A stretch of DNA of 61,278 nt from Bacteroidota bacterium (GTDB taxonomy: Bacteria > Bacteroidota > Bacteroidia > Bacteroidales > UBA6013), in NCBI GenBank assembly GCA_020048645.1, contig JAIFMG010000014.1, positions 1 through 61,278 of the forward strand. Reading direction: 5' to 3'. This document shows positions 25,645 to 35,418 of this stretch, piece after piece. Below the pieces are notes generated by a model. That model saw nothing but the letters and a program-made list of their open reading frames with translations, made no database searches and was not told where the DNA came from. A program made the translations under genes and the position numbers. The first letter of the stretch is position 1, and each line of letters starts with the position of its first letter.

Positions 25645-26027
25645 GTGAGACGATTTTTTGCTGTTTTTTATGGAAAGCGATTCTGATAAGTCTTGCTTTC
25701 ATTCCAGCATCAAGCTGCGGAAACCCAATGGGCAGCACCGAAGGCCTTTCGGCGGAGGAGCCAAGTGCCGGGCGGAAGGTGAGCTTCTTCGGGCTTGGCG
25801 GCATGGCGTGGTTCTGCCCCTGCGCTTTGGTGTTGAGAATGGCGCATCAAATCTATTTCCTGTCGTGCAGACCACCAAACATTTTCGGCCTTTGTTTTGG
25901 CGGGCATCGCAACCGATTGGAAGACTATTTCTTGCGATTTCGTTTGCTCGTCGGTTGGCTGCCCAGGCGGCGCGCGGCTCGTGCTTTGGGCGTGGCCGTT
26001 GCCTTGCGGAAGCGTGTTGCGGCGGGC

Positions 26028-26831
26028 TCATCCTCCCGGCCCGCGTTCCTGCTCCAGCATCTGGTCGAGCAGCTTGGGGATGCGGAACTGGCCGAGCTTG
26101 CGCAGGGGTTTCCAGAAGAGGGCCAGGTGGGGCACGGGCAGGCCGTTGAGGCGCCAGGCGGCGCGGTCTTCGCGGTTGGCGTTCAGGCGGGCGCGCCAGT
26201 TGGCGTTGCTCTGGCCGCCCACGCGCATGCGCACGAGCACCTGGGGCAGGTAGGTGGCCGTGGCCATGTGCTTGTGCAGGAAGCGCAGCATCAGCTCGTA
26301 GTCGTTGGCCGTGCGCAGGTCGAGGCGGAACCCGCCCCAGCGCTCGTAGAGCTCGCGGCGGCAGAAGAAGGTCGGGTGCGGGGGCATCCAGCCGCGGCGA
26401 AACCGGCGGCTGTCGTAAGGGCCTGACTTCCAGTAGCGCAAGACCTTGGCGGTGTCCTGGGCGTCCACGTAGAGCAGGTCGCCGTAGAGGCAGTCGGCGC
26501 CGCTGGCCTCCAGGGCCTCGACCACGCGCTCGAGCACCCGCGGATGCGCGTAGAAGTCGTCGGAGTTGAGGATGCCCACGTAGCGCCCGCGGGCCAGGGC
26601 GATTCCCTTGTTGAAGGCGTCGTAGAGGCCGCGGTCGGGCTCGACCAGCAGGCGGTCCACGCCGAAGCCGCGGGCCAGCTCGGCCGAGCCGTCGGTGGAG
26701 CAGCCGTCCACGACGATGTGCTCGACGCTGGCCAGGCTCTGCCCGCGCACCGAGCGCAGGGTGTCGGCCAGGGTCGCGGCGCTGTTGTAGGTGGCCGTGA
26801 TGATGCTCAGCAGGGGAGGCGCGGTTTCCAT
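26028..26831 (-). CDS. Family 2 glycosyltransferase
   Basis: 267 residues of the GT-A fold. The N-terminus LLSIITATYNSAATLADTL, the nucleotide-sugar contact VVDGCSTDGS, and the acidic motif ILNSDDFYAHP (DXD-like) are clear. The segment MPPHPTFFCRRELY and TANDYELMLRFL (acceptor side, catalytic D/E) match the WcaA/WfgD-type subset that builds surface polysaccharides. No membrane segment is visible, so the enzyme is cytoplasmic or peripheral. It is the last gene of a minus-strand run, 36 bp after the DUF6427 gene. Donor and acceptor sugars cannot be predicted. Confidence 0.87.
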   Translation of the reverse strand: METAPPLLSIITATYNSAATLADTLRSVRGQSLASVEHIVVDGCSTDGSAELARGFGVDRLLVEPDRGLYDAFNKGIALARGRYVGILNSDDFYAHPRVLERVVEALEASGADCLYGDLLYVDAQDTAKVLRYWKSGPYDSRRFRRGWMPPHPTFFCRRELYERWGGFRLDLRTANDYELMLRFLHKHMATATYLPQVLVRMRVGGQSNANWRARLNANREDRAAWRLNGLPVPHLALFWKPLRKLGQFRIPKLLDQMLEQERGPGG

Positions 26832-26867
26832 GTGCAGTGTGTTTTTCGCACGCGTCGTCCGCTCGTT

Positions 26868-27842
26868 TCAGCCGACGAACTGGAGGTAGGCCACGCCGAG
26901 GATGAGGATGCCGAGCAGGGCCTTGAGCAGGGGCGTCTGTTCCCAGAAGTGGGCCACGCGGGCGAAGAGGATGGACAGCGAGAAGGCCGTGTAGGGCAGC
27001 AGTTCGAGGAAGGCGGGCGGCCAGAGCACGAAGATGCCCACCGAGAAGAGGAGCAGGGCCAGGACCATGACGAAGAACTTGCGGGTCTCGAGCTTCATGG
27101 AGATGCGGTTGAGGATCAGCACGCCCGAGAGCCAGCCCAGCAGCACCCAGAAGGCCATGAAGCCGAGCAGGGGCCAGTTGTCTTGCAGCTTGCCCACGCC
27201 CATGGGCCCGAAGGCGAACTGCTCGGCCAGGGGCAGGTCGAGCAGGAAGAGGATGCCGGCGGTAACGGCGTAGGGCATGGCCACGCCCAGGAGCATCACG
27301 CCCCACTCGCGCCAGACGAAGGGCCGCATGACCAGCAGGCCCAGGAAGGTGAAGCCCGCCAGGAAGAGGCTGGGGAAGTGGAAAAGGCTGGCCACGGACA
27401 CGTAAACTCCGGCATTGAAGGCGTTCTCGATGGCCTTCTCCTTTTTCACGGTGTCGAACAGCTCGTTGAGGGCCAGGATCAGGAAGAAGTTGGCGAACAA
27501 GACGGGATGCACGCGCTGCAAGGGCACGTACAAGGTGCTGAACATCAGGAAGAAGTAGGCAGGCATGAAGGTCTGCGCCTGCGAGAGCCGGTAGCTGAGG
27601 TTGAGGTAAGTGACCAGGAAGGCCTGCGCCATGACCAGGATGAAGCCCAGGGCGATGTTGAGCCAGACGGTGGGCGCGATGAGCCGGAAGAGCCGGTACA
27701 GGGGCATGGGCTGCCGGTCGAAGGGGAAGTCGCCCGCCACGCCGGGCCAGTGCTGCCCGTGGTGCGGAAACCAGAGGGCCGCGCCCAGCATCACGATGAA
27801 GAGGATGGCCCTGGGGCGGGTGTCTTTGAGCAGGTCGATCAT
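26868..27842 (-). CDS. DUF6427 polytopic membrane protein
   Basis: 324 residues with about nine or ten transmembrane helices (for example AILFIVMLGAALWF, WLNIALGFILVMAQAFLV, FLAGFTFLGLLVMRPFVWRE). The RPFVWREW sequence near the middle and general layout match the Bacteroidota-restricted DUF6427 family, sometimes mislabelled as a carotene monooxygenase. No catalytic motif is recognised. It lies between the acyl-CoA carboxylase and glycosyltransferase genes, 87 and 36 bp away. Family assignment is by memory of its features. Confidence 0.78.
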   Translation of the reverse strand: MIDLLKDTRPRAILFIVMLGAALWFPHHGQHWPGVAGDFPFDRQPMPLYRLFRLIAPTVWLNIALGFILVMAQAFLVTYLNLSYRLSQAQTFMPAYFFLMFSTLYVPLQRVHPVLFANFFLILALNELFDTVKKEKAIENAFNAGVYVSVASLFHFPSLFLAGFTFLGLLVMRPFVWREWGVMLLGVAMPYAVTAGILFLLDLPLAEQFAFGPMGVGKLQDNWPLLGFMAFWVLLGWLSGVLILNRISMKLETRKFFVMVLALLLFSVGIFVLWPPAFLELLPYTAFSLSILFARVAHFWEQTPLLKALLGILILGVAYLQFVG

Positions 27843-27929
27843 GGCGTAGGGGTTGGGGGATGGGGGGCGTCGGTTGGGGAATGGTGGCCCGCGCGGACAG
27901 GTTCCAGAGCCACGCGCGGGCCTCCCCTA

Positions 27930-29477
27930 TCAAAGCGGAATGTTGCCGTGGCGTTTGCGCGGCATGGAATCCACCTTGTTTTCCAACATTTCGAAACCGC
28001 GGATGACGCGCTGGCGGGTCAGGGCCGGCTCGATGACCTCGTCCACGAAGCCCCGGGCGGCCGCGCCGTAGGGGTTGGCGAACATCTCGTCGTATTCCCT
28101 TTCCTTTTCGAGCAGCTTGGCCTCGTGGTCGTCGGCCAGGTCGATGTCCTTGCGGAAAATGACCTCGGCGGCGCCCTTGGAGCCCATGACGGCGATCTCG
28201 GCGCTGGGCCAGGCGAAGCTCAGGTCGGCGCCGGTGTGCTTGGAGTTCATCACGGTGTAGGCCCCGCCGTAGGCCTTGCGGGTGATGACGGTGATGCGGG
28301 GCACGGTGGCCTCGCAGAAGGCGTAGAGCAGCTTGGCTCCGTTGGTGATGATGCCGTTCCACTCCTGGTCGGTGCCGGGCATGAAGCCGGGAACGTCCTC
28401 GAAGACCAGCAGGGGGATGTTGAAGGCGTCGCAGAATCGGACGAAGCGGCCGCCCTTCTTGGAGGCGTTGATGTCGAGCACGCCGGCCAGGAAGGCGGGC
28501 TGGTTGGCCACGATGCCCACGCTGCGCCCGGCCACGCGGGCGAAGCCGACGACGATGTTCTCGGCGTAGTCGCGCTGCACCTCCATGAAGCTGTCGGGGT
28601 CGGCCACCTGGGCGATGACCTCCTTCATGTCGTAGGGCTGGTTGCGGTTCTCGGGCACGATGTCGTTGAGCAGCGGCCGGACCTCGTCGGCTGGCGCGTA
28701 GGGCAGGGCCGGGGGCAGTTCCTCGCAGTTCTGGGGCATGTACGAGAGCATGCGCTTGACCTGGTGGATGCAGTCGAGCTCGTTGCGGGCCGTGAAGTGC
28801 GAGACGCCGGACTTGCTGGCATGGGCCATCGCGCCGCCGAGCTCCTCGGCCGTTACGTCCTCGTGCGTTACGGTCTTGAGCACGTTGGGCCCGGTTACGA
28901 ACATGTACGAGCTCTTTTCGACCATGATGGTGAAGTCGGTCATGGCGGGCGAATAGACGGCTCCACCGGCGCAAGGCCCCAAGATGGCCGAAATCTGCGG
29001 CACCACGCCCGAGGCGCGCACGTTGCGGTAGAAGATGTCGGCATAGCCGGCCAGGCTGCCCACGCCCTCCTGGATGCGCGCGCCGCCCGAGTCGTTCAGG
29101 CCGATGACCGGCGCCCCGTTCTTGAGGGCCAGCTCCATGACCTTGACGATCTTGGCCGCGTAGGTCTCGGAGAGCGAGCCGCCGAACACCGTGAAATCCT
29201 GCGCGAAAACATAGACCAGCCGCCCGGCCACGCGCCCGTAGCCCGTTACGACGCCGTCGCCCAGGAAGATCTGCTGGTCGAGGCCGAAGTTCTTGCTGCG
29301 GTGCGTTACGAAGCGGTCCAGCTCCTGGAACGAGCCATCGTCCAGCAGAAGCTGTATCCTTTCGCGGGCCGTCAGTTTGCCTTTCTGGTGCTGCGCCTCG
29401 ATCCGTTTGGGGCCTCCGCCCGCGAGCGCCTCGGCGTTCATGCGCTCCAGTTTCTCGAATTGCTCCTTCTTGGTCAT
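27930..29477 (-). CDS. Acyl-CoA carboxylase carboxyltransferase (beta) subunit, propionyl-CoA type
   Basis: 515 residues, the normal length. It holds two crotonase-fold halves: an N-terminal acyl-CoA site ([40 protein letters not shown]) and a C-terminal carboxybiotin site ([49 protein letters not shown]). Such subunits transfer CO2 from biotin to propionyl-CoA (PccB) or, in decarboxylase complexes, from methylmalonyl-CoA (MmdA). No biotin carrier, biotin carboxylase or membrane decarboxylase subunit is next to it, so the two roles cannot be told apart here. The start at 29477 gives the standard N-terminus ([14 protein letters not shown]). Confidence 0.93.
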   Translation of the reverse strand: MTKKEQFEKLERMNAEALAGGGPKRIEAQHQKGKLTARERIQLLLDDGSFQELDRFVTHRSKNFGLDQQIFLGDGVVTGYGRVAGRLVYVFAQDFTVFGGSLSETYAAKIVKVMELALKNGAPVIGLNDSGGARIQEGVGSLAGYADIFYRNVRASGVVPQISAILGPCAGGAVYSPAMTDFTIMVEKSSYMFVTGPNVLKTVTHEDVTAEELGGAMAHASKSGVSHFTARNELDCIHQVKRMLSYMPQNCEELPPALPYAPADEVRPLLNDIVPENRNQPYDMKEVIAQVADPDSFMEVQRDYAENIVVGFARVAGRSVGIVANQPAFLAGVLDINASKKGGRFVRFCDAFNIPLLVFEDVPGFMPGTDQEWNGIITNGAKLLYAFCEATVPRITVITRKAYGGAYTVMNSKHTGADLSFAWPSAEIAVMGSKGAAEVIFRKDIDLADDHEAKLLEKEREYDEMFANPYGAAARGFVDEVIEPALTRQRVIRGFEMLENKVDSMPRKRHGNIPL

Positions 29478-29627
29478 GGGCTTGTCTTGTTTTTTGGGGG
29501 TTGATGTGTTGCGGGTTGGGGCAGGGCCGCGCGGCGAATCGCGGTGGAAGGATCCGAGGGCATTCCGGCTGGGCAGCGGCCTGCTTGTCTTGGGTAGCAG
29601 GCGCGCCTTCGCGGCCCGGGCCGGAGC

Positions 29628-30272
29628 TCAGGCCAGCGCCAGGCTGGCGTGCGGAAGCGCCTCCAGGCCTTCGAGCGACTCGAAGGACAGGCCCCGGGCG
29701 GCCAGCCCGTCGAGCACGCGGGGCAGCGCGCCGAGCAGGTTGGTCCGCGCCTTGAGCGAATCGTGGAAGACGACGATGGAGCCCGGCTGCGCGTGCCGGA
29801 GGACGCCCGCGGCGCATCGCTCGGGCGCGAGGCTGCGGTCGTAGTCGCGGCTGAGCACGTCCCACATGATGGTGCGGAAGCCCTTGGGCAGCCCGCGCAC
29901 CTGGCGGGCCGTGGCGCGGCCGTAGGGAGGCCGGAAGAGCGTGCCGGGCACGTGCAGCCGCGCCTGGTCGATGTTCTGCAAGTAGAGGTGGGTGGGGGTG
30001 CGCCAGCCGTCGAGGTGGTTGTGGGTGTGGTTGCCCACGGCATGGCCGCGCGCGCGCAGGGCGCTGACCAGCTCGGGCCAGCGCTGGGCGTTCTCGCCCA
30101 CCAGGAAGAAGGTGGCCTTGGCGCGGTGCTGGTCGAGCAGGTCGAGCACCAGGGGCGTTACCTCCGGGTGCGGGCCGTCGTCGAAGGTCAGGTGCAGGGC
30201 CTGCCCGGCGCGGGGCAGGTGCCAGACGCGGGCCGGGAAGGCCCGCACGATGGTCTCAGGGACGTGGAACAT
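29628..30272 (-). CDS. Polysaccharide deacetylase (NodB/CE4 family)
   Basis: 214 residues. The CE4 motifs are complete: TFDDGPHP (29-36, base Asp and metal Asp), GNHTHNHLDGW (80-90, metal His82/His86), RPPYGRA (114-120), MWDVLSRDY, and the final VVFHDS. Such enzymes remove acetyl groups from N-acetylglucosamine in peptidoglycan or exopolysaccharide. No signal peptide is obvious; the short N-terminal segment before the first strand is not hydrophobic. The gene ends 150 bp before the carboxylase start and begins 21 bp after the DUF2723 stop, so it is likely co-transcribed with the latter. Confidence 0.9.
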   Translation of the reverse strand: MFHVPETIVRAFPARVWHLPRAGQALHLTFDDGPHPEVTPLVLDLLDQHRAKATFFLVGENAQRWPELVSALRARGHAVGNHTHNHLDGWRTPTHLYLQNIDQARLHVPGTLFRPPYGRATARQVRGLPKGFRTIMWDVLSRDYDRSLAPERCAAGVLRHAQPGSIVVFHDSLKARTNLLGALPRVLDGLAARGLSFESLEGLEALPHASLALA

Positions 30273-30293
30273 TCGGCGGGTCGGGTTGTGGGG

Positions 30294-33200
30294 TCACATG
30301 TTGTACTTCTGCGCGAGGCCCATGTACTGGCCCTCGATCCACTCGCGGGCTTCCTCCTGCTCGTAGATGCGGCACATGTTGATGCACTCCTGCACCATGA
30401 GCATGGCCCGCTGGGCGTCGTCTTGCACGGTGGCGTACTTGTCCTGGTCCAAGGCCAGGTAGAAGTCAAGCTCGGCCAGGGAGTTCTTGGCCACGGTCTT
30501 GGACATGTCGGCGCCCTTGGCGGCGGCCCCGGCGCGGAAGTAGCTGTCGGACATGAGCAGGTTGTAGTAGTTGTACTCCACGCGGCTGTCGGGCATGATG
30601 GCGGCGCACTTGTCGAGCACCTCGATGGCCTTGTCGTTCTGGCCCAGGGCGATGAACTTGTCGGCCAGGCGGTAGAAGTTGTTGCGCAGGTTCATGGCCA
30701 TGCGGCTGTTGTTCTCGTCGAGATAGACGCTCGGGTTGTCGAGGCCTCCCCAGGTGAACTTCTGCATGAGGTTCTCGTACATGGCCGCGTGGTTGACCCC
30801 GCCGACTTGCCCGTCGGCGCTGGTGTTCTCGACGGGCACCAGGCGGTAGGCCATGCCTTCGAGCTGGAAGTACTTCTCGAGGTTCATGAAGTTTTCGCGG
30901 CCCACGGTGATGGCGAAGTAGATGGGGCGCTCCCAGTTGTTGGTGGCGATCATGTCGAGCACGACCAGCTCGGCCTTGCGCAAGTAGTTGGCGCCCAGCT
31001 CCCAGCGCATCTCTGTAACGACGCGTCCGGTGTCGGCCAGGGGCACGGCGCCGTTGGCCAGCACGGCCTGCTTGTCGATGGCCAGCTTGATCTTGCGCGT
31101 GGGCAGGAAGTCGTACTCGTCGCCCGATTGCAGTTGCACCTTGGTGCTGCGGTCGTCGCTCTTGACGAACTCGAGCAGCTCGCCCAGCCCGCGGTAGTCG
31201 TCGATCTGCTCCTGGATGTAAACCACTTCGCGCTGTCCCTGCTCGTACTGGTCGTAGGTCAGGGAGATGGGCAGAGGCTCCGACTCGTAGGCCTGGCGGG
31301 TCATTCCCTCGATGTACCAGTCGGTGCTGAGGTAGCTGAGGTTGACCACGCGGACGTCGGTGCGGATGCCCTCGACCTCCTGGGCGTACCAGAGCGGGAA
31401 GGTGTCGTTGTCGCCGTTGGTGAAGATGATGGCGTTGGGCGCGCAGGACTCGAGGTAGTTTCGGGCGAAGTCGCGGGCGGTGTAGCGGTTCGAGCGGTCG
31501 TGGTCGTCCCAGTTCTGGAAGGCCATGAGCGTGGGCACGGCGGCCAGGGCCAGCGCGGTGCTCGCCACGGCCGAGAGCCTGCCGTCGGCCCAGAGGCGCA
31601 GGGCCTCGTAGAGGGCCAGCACGCCCAGCCCGATCCAGATGGCGAAGACGTAGAACGAGCCGGCGTAGGCGTAGTCGCGCTCGCGGGGCTGGTAGGGCGG
31701 CTGGTTGGTGTAGAGCACGATGGCCAGGCCCGTGAAGAAGAAGAACAGCAGCAGCACCACGAAATCCTTCTGGCCGCGGGTCAGGCTCAGGGCCATGCCC
31801 AGGAGGCCCAGCACCAGCGGCAGGAAGAAGTACTTGTTGTTGGCCCGGTTGTTCCGCAGCGGCTCGGGCATGAGGTCCTGGTCGCCCAGGCGGGCCTGGT
31901 CGATGGCGGGCACGCCGCTGATCCAGTTGCCCCGGGTTACCTCGCCCGTGCTGCCCTGGATGTCGTTCTGCCGCCCGGCGAAGTTCCAGAGGAAGTAGCG
32001 CATGTACATGTAGCCCACCTGGTACTTGAAGAAGTACGAGAGGTTGTCGGAGAAGCGGGGCGCGCTGGTCTGCGCCTCGGGCGTGCCGCGCATTCCGGCC
32101 CACATCATGTAGCCCTGCTGGTGGCTGGGCGAGTCGCTGTACATCCTGGGGAAGATGGTCGTGTAGCGCGGGTCGAACTCCCGCTCCAGGCGGTTGTCAA
32201 CCACTTTGTAGCCCTCGGCGCCCAGGGCGTAGATCGGAGGGCCGTCCTTGTAGCCCACCACTGGGGCGTTGAAATACTGGCCCCTGACCAGCGGGTTCTC
32301 GCCGTATTGCTCGCGGTTCAGGTACGAGAGCAGCGTGAACATGTGCTCGGGGTTGTTCTGGTCCATGGGCGGGTTGGCCGCCGAGCGGATGACGATCAGG
32401 GCGAAGGACGAGTAGCCGATCAGGATGACCAGCAGGGCCGTCATGGCCAGGTTCAGCATCGGCTTGGCCTTCTTGTACGAGAAGACCAGCAGGTAGCCCA
32501 GCGCGGCGAAGACCAGCGCCAGGAAGACCACCAGGCCCGACTTGATGGGCAGACCCAGGCCGTTCACGAACAGCAGCTCGAACTTGGAGGCCACGCTGAC
32601 GCTCAGCTTGATCACGCCCCAGAGCGTCGCCCCGAGGATGGCCACCGAGATGCCCGCCGCTGCCAGCACCCCGCCGCGGGTAACTTCGTAGCGTTTGAAG
32701 TAATACACGAAGACCATCGCCGGGATGGCCAGCAGGTTCAGCAAGTGGACCCCGATGGAAAGCCCCACCAGGAAGGCTATCAGCACGATCCAGCGGTTCG
32801 AGCCCGGCAGGTGCGCCTGCGATTCCCACTTCAGGATGGCCCAGAAGACCATCGCGGTGAAGAGCGACGACATGGCATAGACCTCGCCCTCAACGGCCGA
32901 GAACCAGAAGGTGTCGGAGAAGGTGTAGGCCAGCGCGCCCACCACGCCCGAGCCCAGAATGGCCAGGCCCTGCCCCATGTCGGGCATCGGCGGAACATAG
33001 CCCCGCGCACGGGCCAGCGGCACGAAGTCGTTCAGCACCAGCTTCTTGGCCATGTGGGTGATGGTCCAGAACAAGAACATGATCGTGAAGGCGCTGGCCA
33101 GGGCCGACATCAGGTTCACCATCATGGCCGCCTTCGAGGCGTCGCCCAAGGCCAGCAGCGTGAACAGCCGGCCCAGCATCATGAACACCGGCGCCCCGGG

Positions 33201-33353
33201 CGGGTGCCCCACCTCCAGCTTGTAGGCCGAGGTGATGAACTCGCCGCAGTCCCAGAAGCTGGTCGTCGGCTCGATGGTTGAGACGTAGGTGAAGGCGGCC
33301 ACCAGGAAGACGGCCCAGCCCGTGAGGACGTTCAGTTTTTCGTATCGCTGCAT
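30294..33353 (-). CDS. DUF2723 protein, GT117-like protein O-mannosyltransferase homologue
   Basis: 1,019 residues. The N-terminal ~470 residues hold about eleven membrane helices and the DUF2723 signature TTSFWDCGEFITSAYKLEVG (31-50), whose Asp35 and Glu38 match the acidic pair of GT-C enzymes; the human homologue TMEM260 is an O-mannosyltransferase (GT117). Further helices continue to about residue 620. The soluble C-terminal part (630-1019) includes a region after IIFTNGDNDTFPLWYAQEVE and a tetratricopeptide-like tail (FIALGQNDKAIEVLDKCAAI). Bacteroidota carry this long version; a role in O-glycosylating exported proteins is inferred from the homologue. It is the first gene of the minus-strand run, with a promoter at 33429-33462. 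Confidence 0.88.
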   Translation of the reverse strand: MQRYEKLNVLTGWAVFLVAAFTYVSTIEPTTSFWDCGEFITSAYKLEVGHPPGAPVFMMLGRLFTLLALGDASKAAMMVNLMSALASAFTIMFLFWTITHMAKKLVLNDFVPLARARGYVPPMPDMGQGLAILGSGVVGALAYTFSDTFWFSAVEGEVYAMSSLFTAMVFWAILKWESQAHLPGSNRWIVLIAFLVGLSIGVHLLNLLAIPAMVFVYYFKRYEVTRGGVLAAAGISVAILGATLWGVIKLSVSVASKFELLFVNGLGLPIKSGLVVFLALVFAALGYLLVFSYKKAKPMLNLAMTALLVILIGYSSFALIVIRSAANPPMDQNNPEHMFTLLSYLNREQYGENPLVRGQYFNAPVVGYKDGPPIYALGAEGYKVVDNRLEREFDPRYTTIFPRMYSDSPSHQQGYMMWAGMRGTPEAQTSAPRFSDNLSYFFKYQVGYMYMRYFLWNFAGRQNDIQGSTGEVTRGNWISGVPAIDQARLGDQDLMPEPLRNNRANNKYFFLPLVLGLLGMALSLTRGQKDFVVLLLFFFFTGLAIVLYTNQPPYQPRERDYAYAGSFYVFAIWIGLGVLALYEALRLWADGRLSAVASTALALAAVPTLMAFQNWDDHDRSNRYTARDFARNYLESCAPNAIIFTNGDNDTFPLWYAQEVEGIRTDVRVVNLSYLSTDWYIEGMTRQAYESEPLPISLTYDQYEQGQREVVYIQEQIDDYRGLGELLEFVKSDDRSTKVQLQSGDEYDFLPTRKIKLAIDKQAVLANGAVPLADTGRVVTEMRWELGANYLRKAELVVLDMIATNNWERPIYFAITVGRENFMNLEKYFQLEGMAYRLVPVENTSADGQVGGVNHAAMYENLMQKFTWGGLDNPSVYLDENNSRMAMNLRNNFYRLADKFIALGQNDKAIEVLDKCAAIMPDSRVEYNYYNLLMSDSYFRAGAAAKGADMSKTVAKNSLAELDFYLALDQDKYATVQDDAQRAMLMVQECINMCRIYEQEEAREWIEGQYMGLAQKYNM

Positions 33354-33428
33354 AATAAGGCTTGGAAGGATGGGGGCGGCGGGCAGGCCCGGTCGCCCTT
33401 TGGGGTTTCATTCGCTTGGCAAAACGTG

Positions 33429-33462
33429 CGAAAGTAATATTATTTCGAGGAAATGGGCCAAA
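33429..33462 (-). promoter_or_regulatory. Promoter of the DUF2723 run
   Basis: On the minus strand TTTG (33462-33459), a 22-bp spacer and TACTTTCG (33436-33429) resemble the phylum consensus (TAnnTTCG variant). The leader to the ATG at 33353 would be about 70 nt. Confidence 0.45.
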
Positions 33463-33514
33463 GCCGGGACGGGGAGAGTGGCTTGTGGCCTCAAAAAAAG
33501 CGGGCAACATGGAA

Positions 33515-33549
33515 TTTGCCCTTCCATTTCGGATTATTCCGTATTTTTG
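33515..33549 (+). promoter_or_regulatory. Promoter of the DegT-NeuD-GT2 operon
   Basis: TTTG (33515-33518), a 23-bp spacer and TATTTTTG (33542-33549) match the Bacteroidota promoter form. The leader to the ATG at 33638 would be about 80 nt. Confidence 0.55.
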
Positions 33550-33637
33550 ATGCCTTTGAAGATGGCCCGAACACGCTCCGGCGACGCCCCTGCCAACTAG
33601 CCCCGACTTTACCATCCCGATTCCACCCAACCGCACA

Positions 33638-34756
33638 ATGGAGAACATATACGTAACCTCGCCCTCGCTGCCGCCGCTCGAAGAATACCAAGAGTACCTG
33701 GCCTCGATATGGCAGAGCAAGAAGCTGACCAACTACGGCCCATTCCACGAGAAGCTGGAGGCGGAGCTGTCCCAGAAACTGGGAGTCGAGCACCTGATGC
33801 TCACCTCCAACGGAACGCTGGCCCTGGTGATCGCCCTGCAAGAAATGCGGATCACCGGCGAGGTCATCACCACGCCCTTCAGCTTCGCGGCCACCACCCA
33901 CGCCCTGCACTGGAACGGCATCAAGCCCGTCTTCAGCGACATCGACCCCCAGACCTACAACCTCGACCCCGCCAAGATCGAGGCCGCCATCACCCCCCGG
34001 ACCACGGCAATCCTGCCCGTGCACGTTTACGGCACCCCCTGCGACATGGAGGCCATCGGCAAAATCGCGGACACCTATGGCCTCAAGGTCCTCTACGACG
34101 CCGCCCACGCCTTCGGGGTCGAGAAGGACGGCCAGAGCATCCTCAACTTCGGCGACATGTCCGTGCTCAGCTTCCACGCCACCAAGGCCTACAACACCGT
34201 GGAGGGCGGAGCCATCGTCTGCAAGGACGCCAAGACCAAGCAGCGCCTGCGCTACCTCCAGAACTTCGGCATCGCCGACGAGCTGACCATCGTGGCCCCG
34301 GGCATCAACGCCAAGATGAACGAGTTCCAGGCCGCCTTCGGGCTGCTCCAGCTCAAGTACGTGGACGGCGAGATCGACAAGCGCGAGAAGGTCTGGAACC
34401 TTTACGACAGCCTGCTGGACGGCGTCCCGGGCATCACCCGGCCCGCCAGGGTTCCCCGGGTCCGCGCCAACTACTCATACTACCCGGTGCTCGTCGATGG
34501 CGAGGCCTTCGGCACGGACCGCGACGGCCTCTACCAGCGCCTCAAGGAAGACAAGATCTTCGCCCGCCGCTACTTCTATCCGCTCATCAGCGAGTTCCCC
34601 ACCTACCGGGGCCTGCCTTCGGCCGACAGGGCCAACCTGCCCAACGCCCACCGCGTGGCCGACCGCGTGCTCTGCCTGCCCATCTTCGCTGACCTCTCGC
34701 CCGAAGCCGTCCAGCTCATCGTCGGCATCATCCGCGAAATCGCCCTCGGCCAATGA
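33638..34756 (+). CDS. DegT/DnrJ/EryC1/StrS sugar aminotransferase
   Basis: 372 residues, the family norm. This PLP enzyme moves an amino group onto a nucleotide-linked keto-sugar. Visible are the cofactor site SNGTLALVIAL (57-67), ATTHAL, Asp154 in YDAAHAFG, and the PLP lysine Lys183 in SFHATKAYNTVEGG. The substrate-side segment NAKMNEFQAAFGLLQL is typical of the VioA/FdtB-like group. It is the first gene of a three-gene operon in which the next start overlaps its stop. With the NeuD-like acyltransferase it would make an N-acylated amino sugar for a surface glycan; which sugar is not determined. Confidence 0.92.
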   Translation: MENIYVTSPSLPPLEEYQEYLASIWQSKKLTNYGPFHEKLEAELSQKLGVEHLMLTSNGTLALVIALQEMRITGEVITTPFSFAATTHALHWNGIKPVFSDIDPQTYNLDPAKIEAAITPRTTAILPVHVYGTPCDMEAIGKIADTYGLKVLYDAAHAFGVEKDGQSILNFGDMSVLSFHATKAYNTVEGGAIVCKDAKTKQRLRYLQNFGIADELTIVAPGINAKMNEFQAAFGLLQLKYVDGEIDKREKVWNLYDSLLDGVPGITRPARVPRVRANYSYYPVLVDGEAFGTDRDGLYQRLKEDKIFARRYFYPLISEFPTYRGLPSADRANLPNAHRVADRVLCLPIFADLSPEAVQLIVGIIREIALGQ

Positions 34757-35418
34757 AAGAGCGCGTCATCATCTTCGGATCCTCGGGCCACGCCCGGAGC
34801 ATCGCCGTCATCCTGGAGGAACTGGGCCACCCCATCGTCGGCTTCATCAACTCCTACGAGCCGGCCGGCGTCAAGGTGCTGGCCTACCACACCCTGGGCG
34901 ACGAGAGCGTGCTGGCCGACGCCCAGGAACGGTTCGGCACCCACCAAGTGGTCTTGGGCATCGGCGACCTCGCCGCCCGGAAGGCCGTGCGGCAGAAGCT
35001 CGAGCTCCTCAACCCTGGCCTGGTGTACCCCACCATCATCTCGCCACGGGCCACCGTGGCCGCCTACGGCCAGATCGGAGCGGGGACAGTGGTCTTCAGC
35101 AACGCCTTCGTCAACGTCGAGTGCCGCATCGGCGAGTTTTGCGTGGTCAACTCGGCCGCCATCGTCGAGCACAACACGGTGGTCGAGGACTACTGCACCA
35201 TCTCGCCCGCCGTCAACATCGGCGGCGACGTCCACATCGAGCGCGAGGTCTTCATCGGATCCTCGGCCACCATCATCCAGAAGCGACGAATCGGCAGGCA
35301 AAGCGTCGTGGCCGCCGGGGCGGTCGTCGTGCAAGACGTGCCCGAGCGCGTGCTCCTGGCAGGCGTGCCCGGACGGATCAAGCGCCACGACTACCAGAAC
35401 AACAACCTTTTCCGATGA
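34753..35418 (+). CDS. NeuD/PglD-like sugar O/N-acyltransferase
   Basis: 221 residues. The N-terminal Rossmann-like domain (VIIFGSSGHARSIAVILEEL; GIGDLAARKAV) and C-terminal left-handed beta helix of hexapeptide repeats (PTIISPRATVAAYGQIGAGT through VVAAGAVVVQDVPERVLLAG) are the PglD/NeuD architecture, which acetylates the amino group of UDP-4-amino sugars or O-acetylates sialic acids. The catalytic His is probably in VEHNTVVEDY. It overlaps the aminotransferase stop by ATGA, and its own stop overlaps the next gene, so expression is translationally coupled. With an upstream aminotransferase, N-acylation is the likelier reaction. Confidence 0.9.
   Translation: MKERVIIFGSSGHARSIAVILEELGHPIVGFINSYEPAGVKVLAYHTLGDESVLADAQERFGTHQVVLGIGDLAARKAVRQKLELLNPGLVYPTIISPRATVAAYGQIGAGTVVFSNAFVNVECRIGEFCVVNSAAIVEHNTVVEDYCTISPAVNIGGDVHIEREVFIGSSATIIQKRRIGRQSVVAAGAVVVQDVPERVLLAGVPGRIKRHDYQNNNLFR

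Noticed and set aside
26544-29504. 986-codon open frame on the plus strand
   Set aside because: It lies antisense to three clear genes (glycosyltransferase, DUF6427 protein, carboxylase) and is a by-product of GC-rich third codon positions; its Gly/Val/His/Glu-rich translation matches no family.
29649-33281. 1,210-codon open frame on the plus strand
   Set aside because: Antisense to the polysaccharide deacetylase and DUF2723 genes, which carry intact family motifs.
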